Part shown: positions 57,508-64,000 of the stretch, piece by piece
Layout: each line of letters starts with the position of its first letter
How positions within the stretch are numbered: the stretch's first letter is position 1
Assembly (NCBI RefSeq): GCF_011801125.1
Contig: NZ_CP046171.1
Span: forward strand, 7,006,001-7,070,000
DNA: 64,000 nt
From: Nocardia brasiliensis
Lineage (GTDB): Bacteria; Actinomycetota; Actinomycetes; Mycobacteriales; Mycobacteriaceae
Reading direction: 5' to 3'
The notes under the pieces: generated by a model
Seen by the model: the letters and a program-made list of their open reading frames with translations, nothing else
What the model was told of the DNA's origin: nothing
The model's database searches: none
Position numbers and translations under genes: made by a program

Positions 57508-58532
57508 CGGCACACCTCCGACTGTGCGTTGCCGCCGACCTGGGAGAACAGCCCCGGCGGCAGCAGCACGCCCCAGAGCGAGACGTCCAAGCGGCAGATG
57601 TAGGCGTTGCCGTACGCGCCGTAGCTGGTGAATCGCGCTATGCCGTTGAGCAGGTCCGGCAGTTCCACGGCCGCCTTGTCCAAGGACGCGCCGTTGAGCA
57701 GCAGCAGCGCCACGCCGCTGGTCGCATCGTTCTGCGCCCCAGCCATATTCGGCTTCACCTGCCCGATCAGCCGCACCAGCGAGTCCGTCGAGGTGGCCAC
57801 CTGCTCGACGGAACCCTTCAGCGACTCGCCTTGCGCGTAGAGCGACTCGACCAGGGAACGGGCCTGGGCGATCAGGGTTTCCAGTTCGCCGCTGCGATGC
57901 GCGAGACCGGCGATGACGCTGCTCAGGTTGCTGATCACGTCGCCGAGGATCTGGTCGCGCTGACCGAAGGTGCCCGCCAGCTCGGCGGCCTGGGTGATCA
58001 GCGCGCTCAGCGACACGTTGTTGCCCTGCAGGGCCTGGATCATGGTCTCCGACAACGCGTTGATCTGATCCGGTTGCAGCACACTGAACAGCGGCTCGAA
58101 CCCGGACAGCAGCCCGGACACGTCGAACGACGGCTCGGTGCGCTCGAGCGGGATGGCCGAGCCGGCCGGCATCGTCTGTCCGGCACCGGCGCCGGGCACC
58201 AGCGCGACGTAGCGCTGCCCGATCAGATTCTGGTAGCGCACCATGGCTTTCGTCGTGGTGGTGAGTCGCTGCCTGCGCTGGATACGGAACTCGACCCGCG
58301 CCCGGTAGTCACCGTCGAAGTCGATCGCGTCCACCCGGCCGACCCGCACACCCGCCATCCGGATGTCGTCACCGACCCGCAGGCCGAGCACATCGGAGAA
58401 GGTCGCGGAATAGGAGTCGGTATCCCCGGGGACCGATCGCTGCAGAGTCGACCAGATGGTGTAGGTGAGCACCACCGCGAGGACGGCGAAGAGGCTGAAC
58501 CCGATCAGTGCCTTGCTCGAGCGTTTGATCAT
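57504..58532 (-). CDS. mceB: Mce family protein MceB
   Basis: A 342-residue Mce subunit. N-terminal helix (about 9-28, ALIGFSLFAVLAVVLTYTIW), MCE domain (about 40-115, YSATFSDVLGLRVGDDIRMAGVRVGRVDAI), LIGQRYVALVPGAG, then a long helical stretch with repeated Leu and Gln. The C-terminus YGNAYICRLDVSLWGVLLPPG resembles MceC at the same place. ATG 58532 has GGAGG six bases upstream and overlaps the mceA stop by one base; a GTG three bases earlier is possible. Confidence 0.92.
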   Translation of the reverse strand: MIKRSSKALIGFSLFAVLAVVLTYTIWSTLQRSVPGDTDSYSATFSDVLGLRVGDDIRMAGVRVGRVDAIDFDGDYRARVEFRIQRRQRLTTTTKAMVRYQNLIGQRYVALVPGAGAGQTMPAGSAIPLERTEPSFDVSGLLSGFEPLFSVLQPDQINALSETMIQALQGNNVSLSALITQAAELAGTFGQRDQILGDVISNLSSVIAGLAHRSGELETLIAQARSLVESLYAQGESLKGSVEQVATSTDSLVRLIGQVKPNMAGAQNDATSGVALLLLNGASLDKAAVELPDLLNGIARFTSYGAYGNAYICRLDVSLWGVLLPPGLFSQVGGNAQSEVCR

Positions 58533-59911
58533 CACGCGCCTCCGTTCACCGGATGCAGTGAGCCACCGGCCAGTAGCGGGGTCAACAGCAGGTACTGCGC
58601 GGCGTTCGGGGTGCCGCCGACGACCGCCGCGACCGCGTCGGTGCCGCGGAGACCACCTGGCTCAGCAGTATTCGGTGCGGGGTCACGGGCCGCGGCGGGC
58701 GCGGTGAGCCCGGGAATCATCGGCAGCCCGGGAATCGCCGGCAGTGCCGGTATCGCGGGCGCGGCGGGCAGCACCGGCTTCGGCCCGGCGGCGTCGAGCC
58801 AACCCGGCTGCAGTTGGGACGGAAACTCTTGCGGGGGTGCCGATTCCGGGATCGACGCACCGCCGCATCGCGGCCCTGACATGGCGCCGTACCGGGGGCA
58901 GTCCGCGGCGGTGTACTGCTGGAACGGCGTGAACGACACGTCCATCTTCCACACCATCTGCCGGCTCGGCCCGAACGAGAAGACCGAACGCAGCTTCTGC
59001 AGGGAGACATTGAAGTTGGCGGCCGTCTCCGGCAGCGCCGACGGGTCCTCGGCCAGGCTGCCGAACAGTTGGCCGACCCCGGACACCACTTCCTTGCCCG
59101 CGTCGGGATTGCGCGCGAACAGCGAGTTCACCGAATCGACCGCGCCGCCCGCGTTCGTCAGCAACGCGACGAGCTGCTCGCGCCGTTCGGTGAGGGTGCG
59201 CGCGGTGGTCACCGAATCCGACAGCACGCCGACCAGATCGGGCGCCGACACACTCAGCGCGGTGGCCGCGCGGCCGAGATCACCGAGCAGGTTGCCGATG
59301 CCCGGAATCGCGTGCACCTCGGTGAGCCAGCGGTCGAGCCGCTCGATCGTGGAACCGGGCACCCGCGCGGCCGGGTCGAGGGCGTCGGCCAGGGTGGCGA
59401 GCACCCGGCCCAGCTTCTCCGGCTGGATGTGGTCGAGCACGTCGCGCAGCACGCTGAGCGTGGTCTGCAACTGCACGGTGCCCACGCTGGTGTCCTCCGG
59501 TATCTGCGCGCCCGCGCGCAATGTCTCGGTGCCCCGGCCGGTGTCGACCAGCTCGATCGCCGTCACGCCGAAGATATTGCTCGGGATCACCCGTGCGGTC
59601 ACCTGCGCCGGAATCATCACGGCGACATCGGGTTTCAGGTCGAGTTCGGCGCGCTGACGCTCGCCCTTCGCGACGACCTGCACCTCGCCGACCGAGCCGA
59701 CGATCATGCCGCGGAACTTCACGTCGGCGTGCGCGGGCAGACCGTCGCCGGTGCTGGTGAGCAGCGCGACGACGCCGACCTTGTCCTCGAAACGTCCGGT
59801 GTAGCGCAGGCCGAGCAGATAGAGCAGCAGCAACACGATGGCCGCCAACGCGAGACCGGCCAGGGTGAGCTGGCGGGTGCTCGGACCGCGGCCACTGGGA
59901 TCGATGATCAT
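58532..59911 (-). CDS. mceA: Mce family protein MceA
   Basis: A 459-residue Mce subunit, first of the six. N-terminal membrane helix (about 15-36, LAGLALAAIVLLLLYLLGL), MCE domain (about 42-120, FEDKVGVVALLTSTGDGLPAHADVKFRGMIVGSV), helical region (about 150-340), then a C-terminal extension of roughly 90 residues rich in Pro and Ala with repeated [AP]-A-I-P-[AG]-L-P units, as in a flexible linker or cell-wall spacer. I place the start at ATG 59911, with TAGGAG five bases upstream and eight bases after the yrbEB stop; the longer frame overlaps yrbEB. Confidence 0.92.
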   Translation of the reverse strand: MIIDPSGRGPSTRQLTLAGLALAAIVLLLLYLLGLRYTGRFEDKVGVVALLTSTGDGLPAHADVKFRGMIVGSVGEVQVVAKGERQRAELDLKPDVAVMIPAQVTARVIPSNIFGVTAIELVDTGRGTETLRAGAQIPEDTSVGTVQLQTTLSVLRDVLDHIQPEKLGRVLATLADALDPAARVPGSTIERLDRWLTEVHAIPGIGNLLGDLGRAATALSVSAPDLVGVLSDSVTTARTLTERREQLVALLTNAGGAVDSVNSLFARNPDAGKEVVSGVGQLFGSLAEDPSALPETAANFNVSLQKLRSVFSFGPSRQMVWKMDVSFTPFQQYTAADCPRYGAMSGPRCGGASIPESAPPQEFPSQLQPGWLDAAGPKPVLPAAPAIPALPAIPGLPMIPGLTAPAAARDPAPNTAEPGGLRGTDAVAAVVGGTPNAAQYLLLTPLLAGGSLHPVNGGA

Positions 59912-59919
59912 CGCGGCTC

Positions 59920-60783
59920 CTAACCCGAGATCCGGAATCCGGGGTCGATACCCCAAATAGCCAGTGTCAGAAACAGATTCGCGAACACCATGACGACGAT
60001 GACCATCTTGATCGCCCGGCCCGCCGCCTGTCCGACGCCTTCCGGGCCGCCGGTGGCGACGTAGCCGTAGTAACACTGCAGGAAGGTCGAGAGCAGCACG
60101 AACACCATCACTTTGAGCACCGAGAAGAACACGTCGGCGCCATTGAGGAACTGGAAGAAGTAGTGGTCGTAGGTCCCGGCCGAGGTACCGCCGAGAAACA
60201 GCACCGACAGCTTGGTCATCAGATACGCGACCGCGAGACCGACACTGTAGAGCGGGACGATGGTCAAGGTCGCCGCGATCATCCTGGTGCTCACCAGATA
60301 CGGAAGCGGGCGGATGGCAATGGATTCCAGCGCGTCGATCTCCTCGGCGATGCGCATCGCGCCCAACTGCGCGGTGAACCGGCAGCCCGCCTGGATCGCG
60401 AAGGCCAGCGTCGCGAGGATCGGCCCGATCTCACGCGTGGTGGCGAAGCCGGAGATCGCGCCGGTCAGCGGGTTCATCGTGAGCAGGTTCAGCGCGGTGT
60501 AGGACTCCATCCCGACCGTGATGCCGCCGAAGCCGCACAGGATGACGACGACACCGACGGTGCCGCCGCCGACGATGAGCGACCCGTTGCCCCAGCCCAC
60601 GTCCGCGGTGAGGCGCAGCACCTCTTTGCGATAGTGCTTGAGCGCGAACGGAATCGCCGCGATCGCCGCGACGAAGGTGATGGCCTGATGCCCGGCGCGC
60701 TGATTGGCCCGCACCGGGCCCTGCGCGGCCGCGCCGATCAGCCGGAACGGTCGCAGCGCCGGAGGCGTGTAGCGCGAGCCCAT
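59920..60783 (-). CDS. yrbEB: YrbE-type permease B of the Mce transporter
   Basis: A 287-residue integral membrane protein of the MlaE/YrbE family, forming the permease with YrbEA. Family motifs include FGGITVGMESYTALNLL, FATTREIGPILATLAFAIQAGCRFTAQLGAMRIAEEIDALE (EExDALE is the signature of the cytoplasmic coupling helix) and PLPYLVSTRMIAATL. Five to six membrane helices are visible. Its ATG is one base from the yrbEA stop. The partner ATPase (MceG/Mkl) is not in this window, as is usual in actinobacteria. Confidence 0.93.
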   Translation of the reverse strand: MGSRYTPPALRPFRLIGAAAQGPVRANQRAGHQAITFVAAIAAIPFALKHYRKEVLRLTADVGWGNGSLIVGGGTVGVVVILCGFGGITVGMESYTALNLLTMNPLTGAISGFATTREIGPILATLAFAIQAGCRFTAQLGAMRIAEEIDALESIAIRPLPYLVSTRMIAATLTIVPLYSVGLAVAYLMTKLSVLFLGGTSAGTYDHYFFQFLNGADVFFSVLKVMVFVLLSTFLQCYYGYVATGGPEGVGQAAGRAIKMVIVVMVFANLFLTLAIWGIDPGFRISG

Positions 60784-60784
60784 C

Positions 60785-61639
60785 TCAGAGCACCTTCGCC
60801 GGGAACAGCGTGTTGTACACCTGGGTGATGATGATGTTGGTGGCGAACAACATCAGCGCCGAATTGACCACGGCCGCGTTCACCGAGTTCGCGACCCCGC
60901 CGGGGCCGCCCTTCGTGTGCAGCCCGATATCGCAGGCGATGATCGCGGTGAGCGCACCGAAGATGGCGGCCTTCACCAGCGCGACGATCAGATCGTTCGC
61001 CACGGCGAAGGAGGCGAAGGTGCTGATGAACGAGCCCGCGGTGCCACCCTGGGCATAGACGTTGAACAGGTAACCGGTGGCGAAGCCGACGAACACGACG
61101 AAGCCGCAGAGCAGCATGCTCACCAGCACCGCGGCCGCCAGTCGCGGGGCGACCAGCCTGCGGATCGGGTCGACGCCCATCACCCGCATCGCGTCGATCT
61201 CCTCCCGGATGGTGCGCGAACCCAGGTCGGCACAGATGGCCGAGCCCACCGCACCGGCGATCATCAGCGAGGTGACCAGCGGCGCGCCCTGCCGGATGAT
61301 GCCGAGGCCGCTGACCGCGCCGATGAAGGTGGTCGCGCCGACCTGACTCACCAGCGCGCCCAGCTGGATCGAGACCACGACGGCCACCGGAATCGCGACG
61401 AACACCGTCGGCGCCGCGGACACATTGGCCATGAACGCGCACTGCTTGACGAATTCCTGGAACGGGAAGCGCCGGGCCAGCAGCGCACGGGCCATTTCCA
61501 CGACGGCGTCGCGGCCGAGTCGCACCTGCCTGCCGAGCGTTTCCAGCGATCGTTGCGGGTGGCGCTGCCACAGGCCACGCAGGTCCGCCACGGCTTTTTC
61601 CAGATCGGTCCGGTCGGGCGGTCGTTCGGTGAGAGTCAC
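60785..61639 (-). CDS. yrbEA: YrbE-type permease A of the Mce transporter
   Basis: A 284-residue MlaE-family permease. After a hydrophilic N-terminal stretch of about 55 residues come FPFQEFVKQCAFMANVSAAPTVFVAIPVAVVV, the coupling helix segment ADLGSRTIREEIDAMRVMGVDPIRRLVAPRL, and further helices ending VYNTLFPAKVL. The GTG start has AAAGG seven bases upstream. It lies 18 bases after two tiny membrane-protein genes, so the operon transcript should include all of them. Confidence 0.93.
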   Translation of the reverse strand: MTLTERPPDRTDLEKAVADLRGLWQRHPQRSLETLGRQVRLGRDAVVEMARALLARRFPFQEFVKQCAFMANVSAAPTVFVAIPVAVVVSIQLGALVSQVGATTFIGAVSGLGIIRQGAPLVTSLMIAGAVGSAICADLGSRTIREEIDAMRVMGVDPIRRLVAPRLAAAVLVSMLLCGFVVFVGFATGYLFNVYAQGGTAGSFISTFASFAVANDLIVALVKAAIFGALTAIIACDIGLHTKGGPGGVANSVNAAVVNSALMLFATNIIITQVYNTLFPAKVL

Positions 61640-61657
61640 AGGATTGCCTTTCCGGCG

Positions 61658-61846
61658 TCAGGCGGTGCCGCTCAGCTGCCGCTCGAGCAAGACGAGGAAA
61701 AAGCCGAGCACCGCGATGCCCGCCGCCACGGAGCTGAGCACCGCGAGCCAGAGCCCGAAGCGCAGTACCGGATTGACCCGTCTGCGTCCGCCGAGGATCT
61801 GCACGGCCATCACCAGCACGTCGATCAGCCAAACCAAGATCATCAT
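61658..61846 (-). CDS. Small membrane protein at the head of the mce operon (62 residues)
   Basis: A 62-residue protein with two membrane helices: about 2-17 (ILVWLIDVLVMAVQIL) and about 31-55 (LWLAVLSSVAAGIAVLGFFLVLL), joined by a basic loop GGRRRVNPV. The start ATG shares one base with the stop of the preceding small gene (TGATG), so translation is coupled. I do not recognise a named family. Place and topology suggest an accessory subunit of the YrbE/Mce permease, by inference only. Confidence 0.7.
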   Translation of the reverse strand: MMILVWLIDVLVMAVQILGGRRRVNPVLRFGLWLAVLSSVAAGIAVLGFFLVLLERQLSGTA

Positions 61847-62070
61847 CAGGTCATGCACACATTCGAGAAGGTGAGCACGGGCCAGCAGACAATCGATCCC
61901 AGAAACGAGACCACCACGTCGACGCCGTGCATATCGCGCAGGTGGCTGGTGTGCGTGAGCGTCCAGACCAGGCCGATCAGCCCGTAGGGAACGGCGAGAA
62001 TGATCAGGGTTCCGAGGAACTCCGAGACCTTCATCTCGTAGCTGAACAGCCGATCCAGCTTCTCGAGCAT
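61846..62070 (-). CDS. Small membrane protein opening the mce operon (74 residues)
   Basis: A 74-residue protein. It begins with an amphipathic stretch (MLEKLDRLFSYEMKVSEF), then a membrane helix (about 19-37, LGTLIILAVPYGLIGLVWTL), a short polar loop (THTSHLRDMHG) and a second helix (about 50-66, VVVSFLGSIVCWPVLTF). AAAGGA lies five bases before the ATG. The longer frame upstream lacks support. It opens the operon and is coupled to the next small gene. No named family recognised. Confidence 0.72.
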   Translation of the reverse strand: MLEKLDRLFSYEMKVSEFLGTLIILAVPYGLIGLVWTLTHTSHLRDMHGVDVVVSFLGSIVCWPVLTFSNVCMT

Positions 62071-62358
62071 GGGTGTCCTTTCGCGTGCCGACCGAACGGC
62101 ACCGGCCCCACACGACAGCCCAGAGCACTCCGCCGTTGGATGTGGCCGACCGCCGCGCGGTCCGGTATGGGCGGCTATGTTACGCACGATTCCGGACTTC
62201 ATGGAAGACTTTGGCAAAGATTGTCAGCCGGTTCCCGCAGTAATAATTGCACGCACATCGGTTCGTTGACGGTGCGAAGCAGGAAGCTTAAGTTATCTGT
62301 AGTTCACAGTTGATTTACCGGGATGCCGAGACGCCCCAGCCTTGGGAAGGACTCCCCC
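62071..62358. promoter_or_regulatory. Divergent intergenic region between the mce operon and the MpaB-like gene
   Basis: A 288-base region that must hold promoters for both directions. The half nearest the mce operon is GC-rich; 62170-62320 is markedly less so. On the minus strand, TAACAT (around 62175) could be a -10 for the mce operon, but I found no matching -35. No stem-loop or riboswitch was recognised. Confidence 0.4.
62266..62294 (+). promoter_or_regulatory. Candidate sigma-A-type promoter for the MpaB-like gene
   Basis: TTGACG (62266-62271) and TAAGTT (62289-62294) are separated by 17 bases and lie 65 bases before the ATG at 62359, in the least GC-rich part of the gap. The -35 differs from TTGACA at one position. 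Confidence 0.5.
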
Positions 62359-63264
62359 ATGACCGCCGCCCCCAGCCCCGATCAGCACGATGCCCCCACG
62401 CTGTCGAAAGAGCGCACCAGAATTCCGATCCGATCCGCGCATCGGCCGGTTCGCAAACGTCCGATCACGCTGACCGACGCGCTGGACTTCTGGTCCTTCG
62501 CCGGGGCAGCTGCCAATGTGGCGATGCAGCTGGCACGGCCGGGCGTAGGGTACGGCGTCGCCGAGAGCAAGGTCGAATCCGGGTCACTGATGGCGCACCC
62601 GTGGAAGCGGGCCAGGACCACCACGCAATACCTGGCCGTCGCCATTCTCGGGACGGAAGCCGAGCGGCTCGCCTATCGCGAGGCGGTGAATGTCGCGCAC
62701 CGGCAGGTCCATTCGGCGCCGGGCGCCGCGGTGAAGTACAACGCGTTCGACCGCGATCTCCAATTATGGGTCGCCGCATGCCTTTACATCGGTTTCGAGG
62801 ACACCTATCAGCTGCTGCAGGGTCGCATGAACGACGAACAGGCCGAGGCGTTCTACGCCACGTCCTCGACCCTTGGCACCACCCTGCAGGTGACCGAGGA
62901 GATGTGGCCCGCCACCCGAGCGGATTTCGATCGGTACTGGAACGAAGCGTGCGAGCAGGTGGCGATCGACGACTTCGTCCGGAGCTACCTCGATGATCTG
63001 CTCGAACTGCGCATGATCCACTGGTATCTGCGGCTGCCGTTCCGAAAGCTGTTGAAATTCCTGACCATCGGCTTTCTCGCGCCGATTTTCCGCGAGCAGC
63101 TCCAGGTCGAATGGACCGCCACCGATCAGCGCCGATTCGAGCACCTTTTCGTCTTCGTGGCCTTCGTCAACCGATTCATCCCGCGTTTCATCCGGCACGG
63201 CGGAACCCACAGCCTCATGGCCGATGTGCGCCGCCGAATTCGCAAGCACAAGAACCTGATCTGA
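62359..63264 (+). CDS. MpaB-family oxygenase (DUF2236)
   Basis: A 301-residue protein of the DUF2236 family, which includes the fungal MpaB oxygenase and heme-containing rubber oxygenases of actinobacteria. Visible family features are DALDFWSFAGAAANVAMQLARPGVGYGV, HPWKRARTTTQYLAVAILGT, then NVAHRQVHS followed by the FDRDLQLWVAACLYIGFED segment, and a helical C-terminal half. His residues in the HPW and VAHRQVH segments could bind a heme or metal. I chose ATG 62359, with GGAAGGA seven bases upstream, over the longer frame. It diverges from the mce operon, which suggests a lipid substrate (inference). Confidence 0.82.
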   Translation: MTAAPSPDQHDAPTLSKERTRIPIRSAHRPVRKRPITLTDALDFWSFAGAAANVAMQLARPGVGYGVAESKVESGSLMAHPWKRARTTTQYLAVAILGTEAERLAYREAVNVAHRQVHSAPGAAVKYNAFDRDLQLWVAACLYIGFEDTYQLLQGRMNDEQAEAFYATSSTLGTTLQVTEEMWPATRADFDRYWNEACEQVAIDDFVRSYLDDLLELRMIHWYLRLPFRKLLKFLTIGFLAPIFREQLQVEWTATDQRRFEHLFVFVAFVNRFIPRFIRHGGTHSLMADVRRRIRKHKNLI

Positions 63265-63302
63265 GTTCGGCACCCACCTCCCGGCCAGAAGTGCGGCAGT
63301 TA

Positions 63303-64000
63303 TCAGGGGCACAGCGCGTCGCCGAGCAGGCCGATAAGATCGGGTTCTGACTTCGTCTTCGTGTTGAAGGCATAGGTCACCGCCCGGCCGTCCGGCGTCG
63401 CGCCGGATACCGTCAGGTAGCCATAGATTTCACCGGTATGCCCGACATAGTCTGCGCCACAGGGTAGTTCGACCTCGCCGAGGCCGAGCCCGTAGGACAT
63501 GCCGTCGGCTTCGTCGCCCATCGGCACTCCAGCGCGCATTTCCCGGAGTTCGTTGGCGGGCACCACTTTTCCGGCGAGCAATGCGGTGAAGAAGCGGTTC
63601 AGGTCGGTGCCGGTGGACACCAGCGCACCGGCCGACCACGGCACCGATGGCTCGATCCGGGACACGTCGGTGCGCACGCCGTCGATCTCGTCGTAGCCCT
63701 TCGGGTGCGGACCACGGATGTCCAGCTCACCGGGGCCGGGCAGATAGGTGTCCGAGAGCTCCAGCGGAGTCAGGATCCGCCGCGTCAGCTCCTCGACATA
63801 CGGTGCGCCCGTGATCTTCTCGACGAGCATTCCGGCCACGATGTAGTTGGTGTTGCTGTACTCGTAGCGGGTGCCGGGCGCGAAATCGGCGGGCATGGTG
63901 AGCACGATCGCGACCTCCTCGGCCGCCGTCATGGTGCGGTGCCGCAACGCCGCTCGATACTCGTCGATCCGCGGGTCCTCGGTGAGTTCCGGAAGTCCGC
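63303..64000 (-). CDS. Serine hydrolase, class C beta-lactamase / D-Ala-D-Ala carboxypeptidase fold (5' end beyond the window)
   Basis: The C-terminal 232 or so residues are present; the frame is open to the right edge. It shows the Tyr-x-Asn motif in YEYSNTNYIVAGMLVEKITG, TPLELSDTYLPGPGE, the segment VPWSAGALVSTGTDLNRFF and the His-x-Gly triad element in GHTGEIYGY. The Ser-x-x-Lys nucleophile motif and any signal peptide should lie beyond base 64000. Homologues are usually exported enzymes acting on cell-wall peptides or esters. It is convergent with the MpaB-like gene, 38 bases apart. Confidence 0.85.
   Translation of the reverse strand, partial: GLPELTEDPRIDEYRAALRHRTMTAAEEVAIVLTMPADFAPGTRYEYSNTNYIVAGMLVEKITGAPYVEELTRRILTPLELSDTYLPGPGELDIRGPHPKGYDEIDGVRTDVSRIEPSVPWSAGALVSTGTDLNRFFTALLAGKVVPANELREMRAGVPMGDEADGMSYGLGLGEVELPCGADYVGHTGEIYGYLTVSGATPDGRAVTYAFNTKTKSEPDLIGLLGDALCP

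Noticed and set aside
59069..61987. Plus-strand frames opposite yrbEA, yrbEB and mceA
   Set aside because: Low-complexity Arg/His/Asp-rich translations; the minus-strand operon is continuous with tightly spaced starts and stops.

Overview
The window is high-GC actinobacterial DNA. The mix of genes points to a mycolic-acid actinomycete, most likely Nocardia, with Rhodococcus or Gordonia as alternatives: a complete yrbE/mce lipid-import operon, TetR proteins with two DNA-binding domains, an F420-type oxidoreductase, a leucine-degradation operon laid out as in Mycobacterium tuberculosis, and a very large peptide synthetase. The genus is inferred from gene content, because there is no rRNA gene here.

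Positions 1-29859 (minus strand) are one open reading frame of at least 9,953 codons that runs off the left edge. It encodes a non-ribosomal peptide synthetase (NRPS) of at least nine modules: C-A-T five times, C-A-T-E once (module 6), C-A-T twice, then a C-A cut by the edge. All condensation motifs look intact. Pocket residues read directly give Ser for modules 3, 4, 7 and 9 and Thr for module 5. Module 6 is hydrophobic and epimerised to D. Modules 1, 2 and 8 carry related codes I cannot assign. The enzyme begins with a condensation domain that has no loading partner, so the product is probably acyl- or aryl-capped and very rich in Ser and Thr. Very long plus-strand reading frames over this region are GC-bias shadows.

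Positions 30236-36222 hold cobM (cobalamin synthesis), a small F420/PPOX-type oxidoreductase, a histidine kinase/response regulator pair divergent from a two-gene FtsX-type ABC transporter, and a PD-(D/E)XK Rpn-like protein.

Positions 36242-48285 are a ketone-body and leucine catabolism block. A LysR regulator diverges from an MHS-family transporter and a 3-hydroxybutyrate dehydrogenase. A TetR regulator then diverges from a tightly overlapping operon: acyl-CoA carboxylase beta and alpha subunits (methylcrotonyl-CoA type), an acyl-CoA dehydrogenase, a MaoC-like hydratase, a CitE-like lyase and acetoacetyl-CoA synthetase. Leucine breakdown gives acetoacetate and acetyl-CoA; 3-hydroxybutyrate dehydrogenase also gives acetoacetate; the synthetase returns acetoacetate to acetoacetyl-CoA.

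Positions 48478-52508 carry a cytochrome P450 and two tandem paralogous TetR proteins, each with two HTH domains. Positions 52509-62070 (minus strand) are a complete mce operon headed by two tiny membrane proteins, then yrbEA, yrbEB, mceA-F and an Mce-associated protein. A divergent MpaB-family oxygenase and a serine hydrolase truncated by the right edge complete the window. I saw no rRNA, tRNA, CRISPR array, insertion sequence or phage gene.
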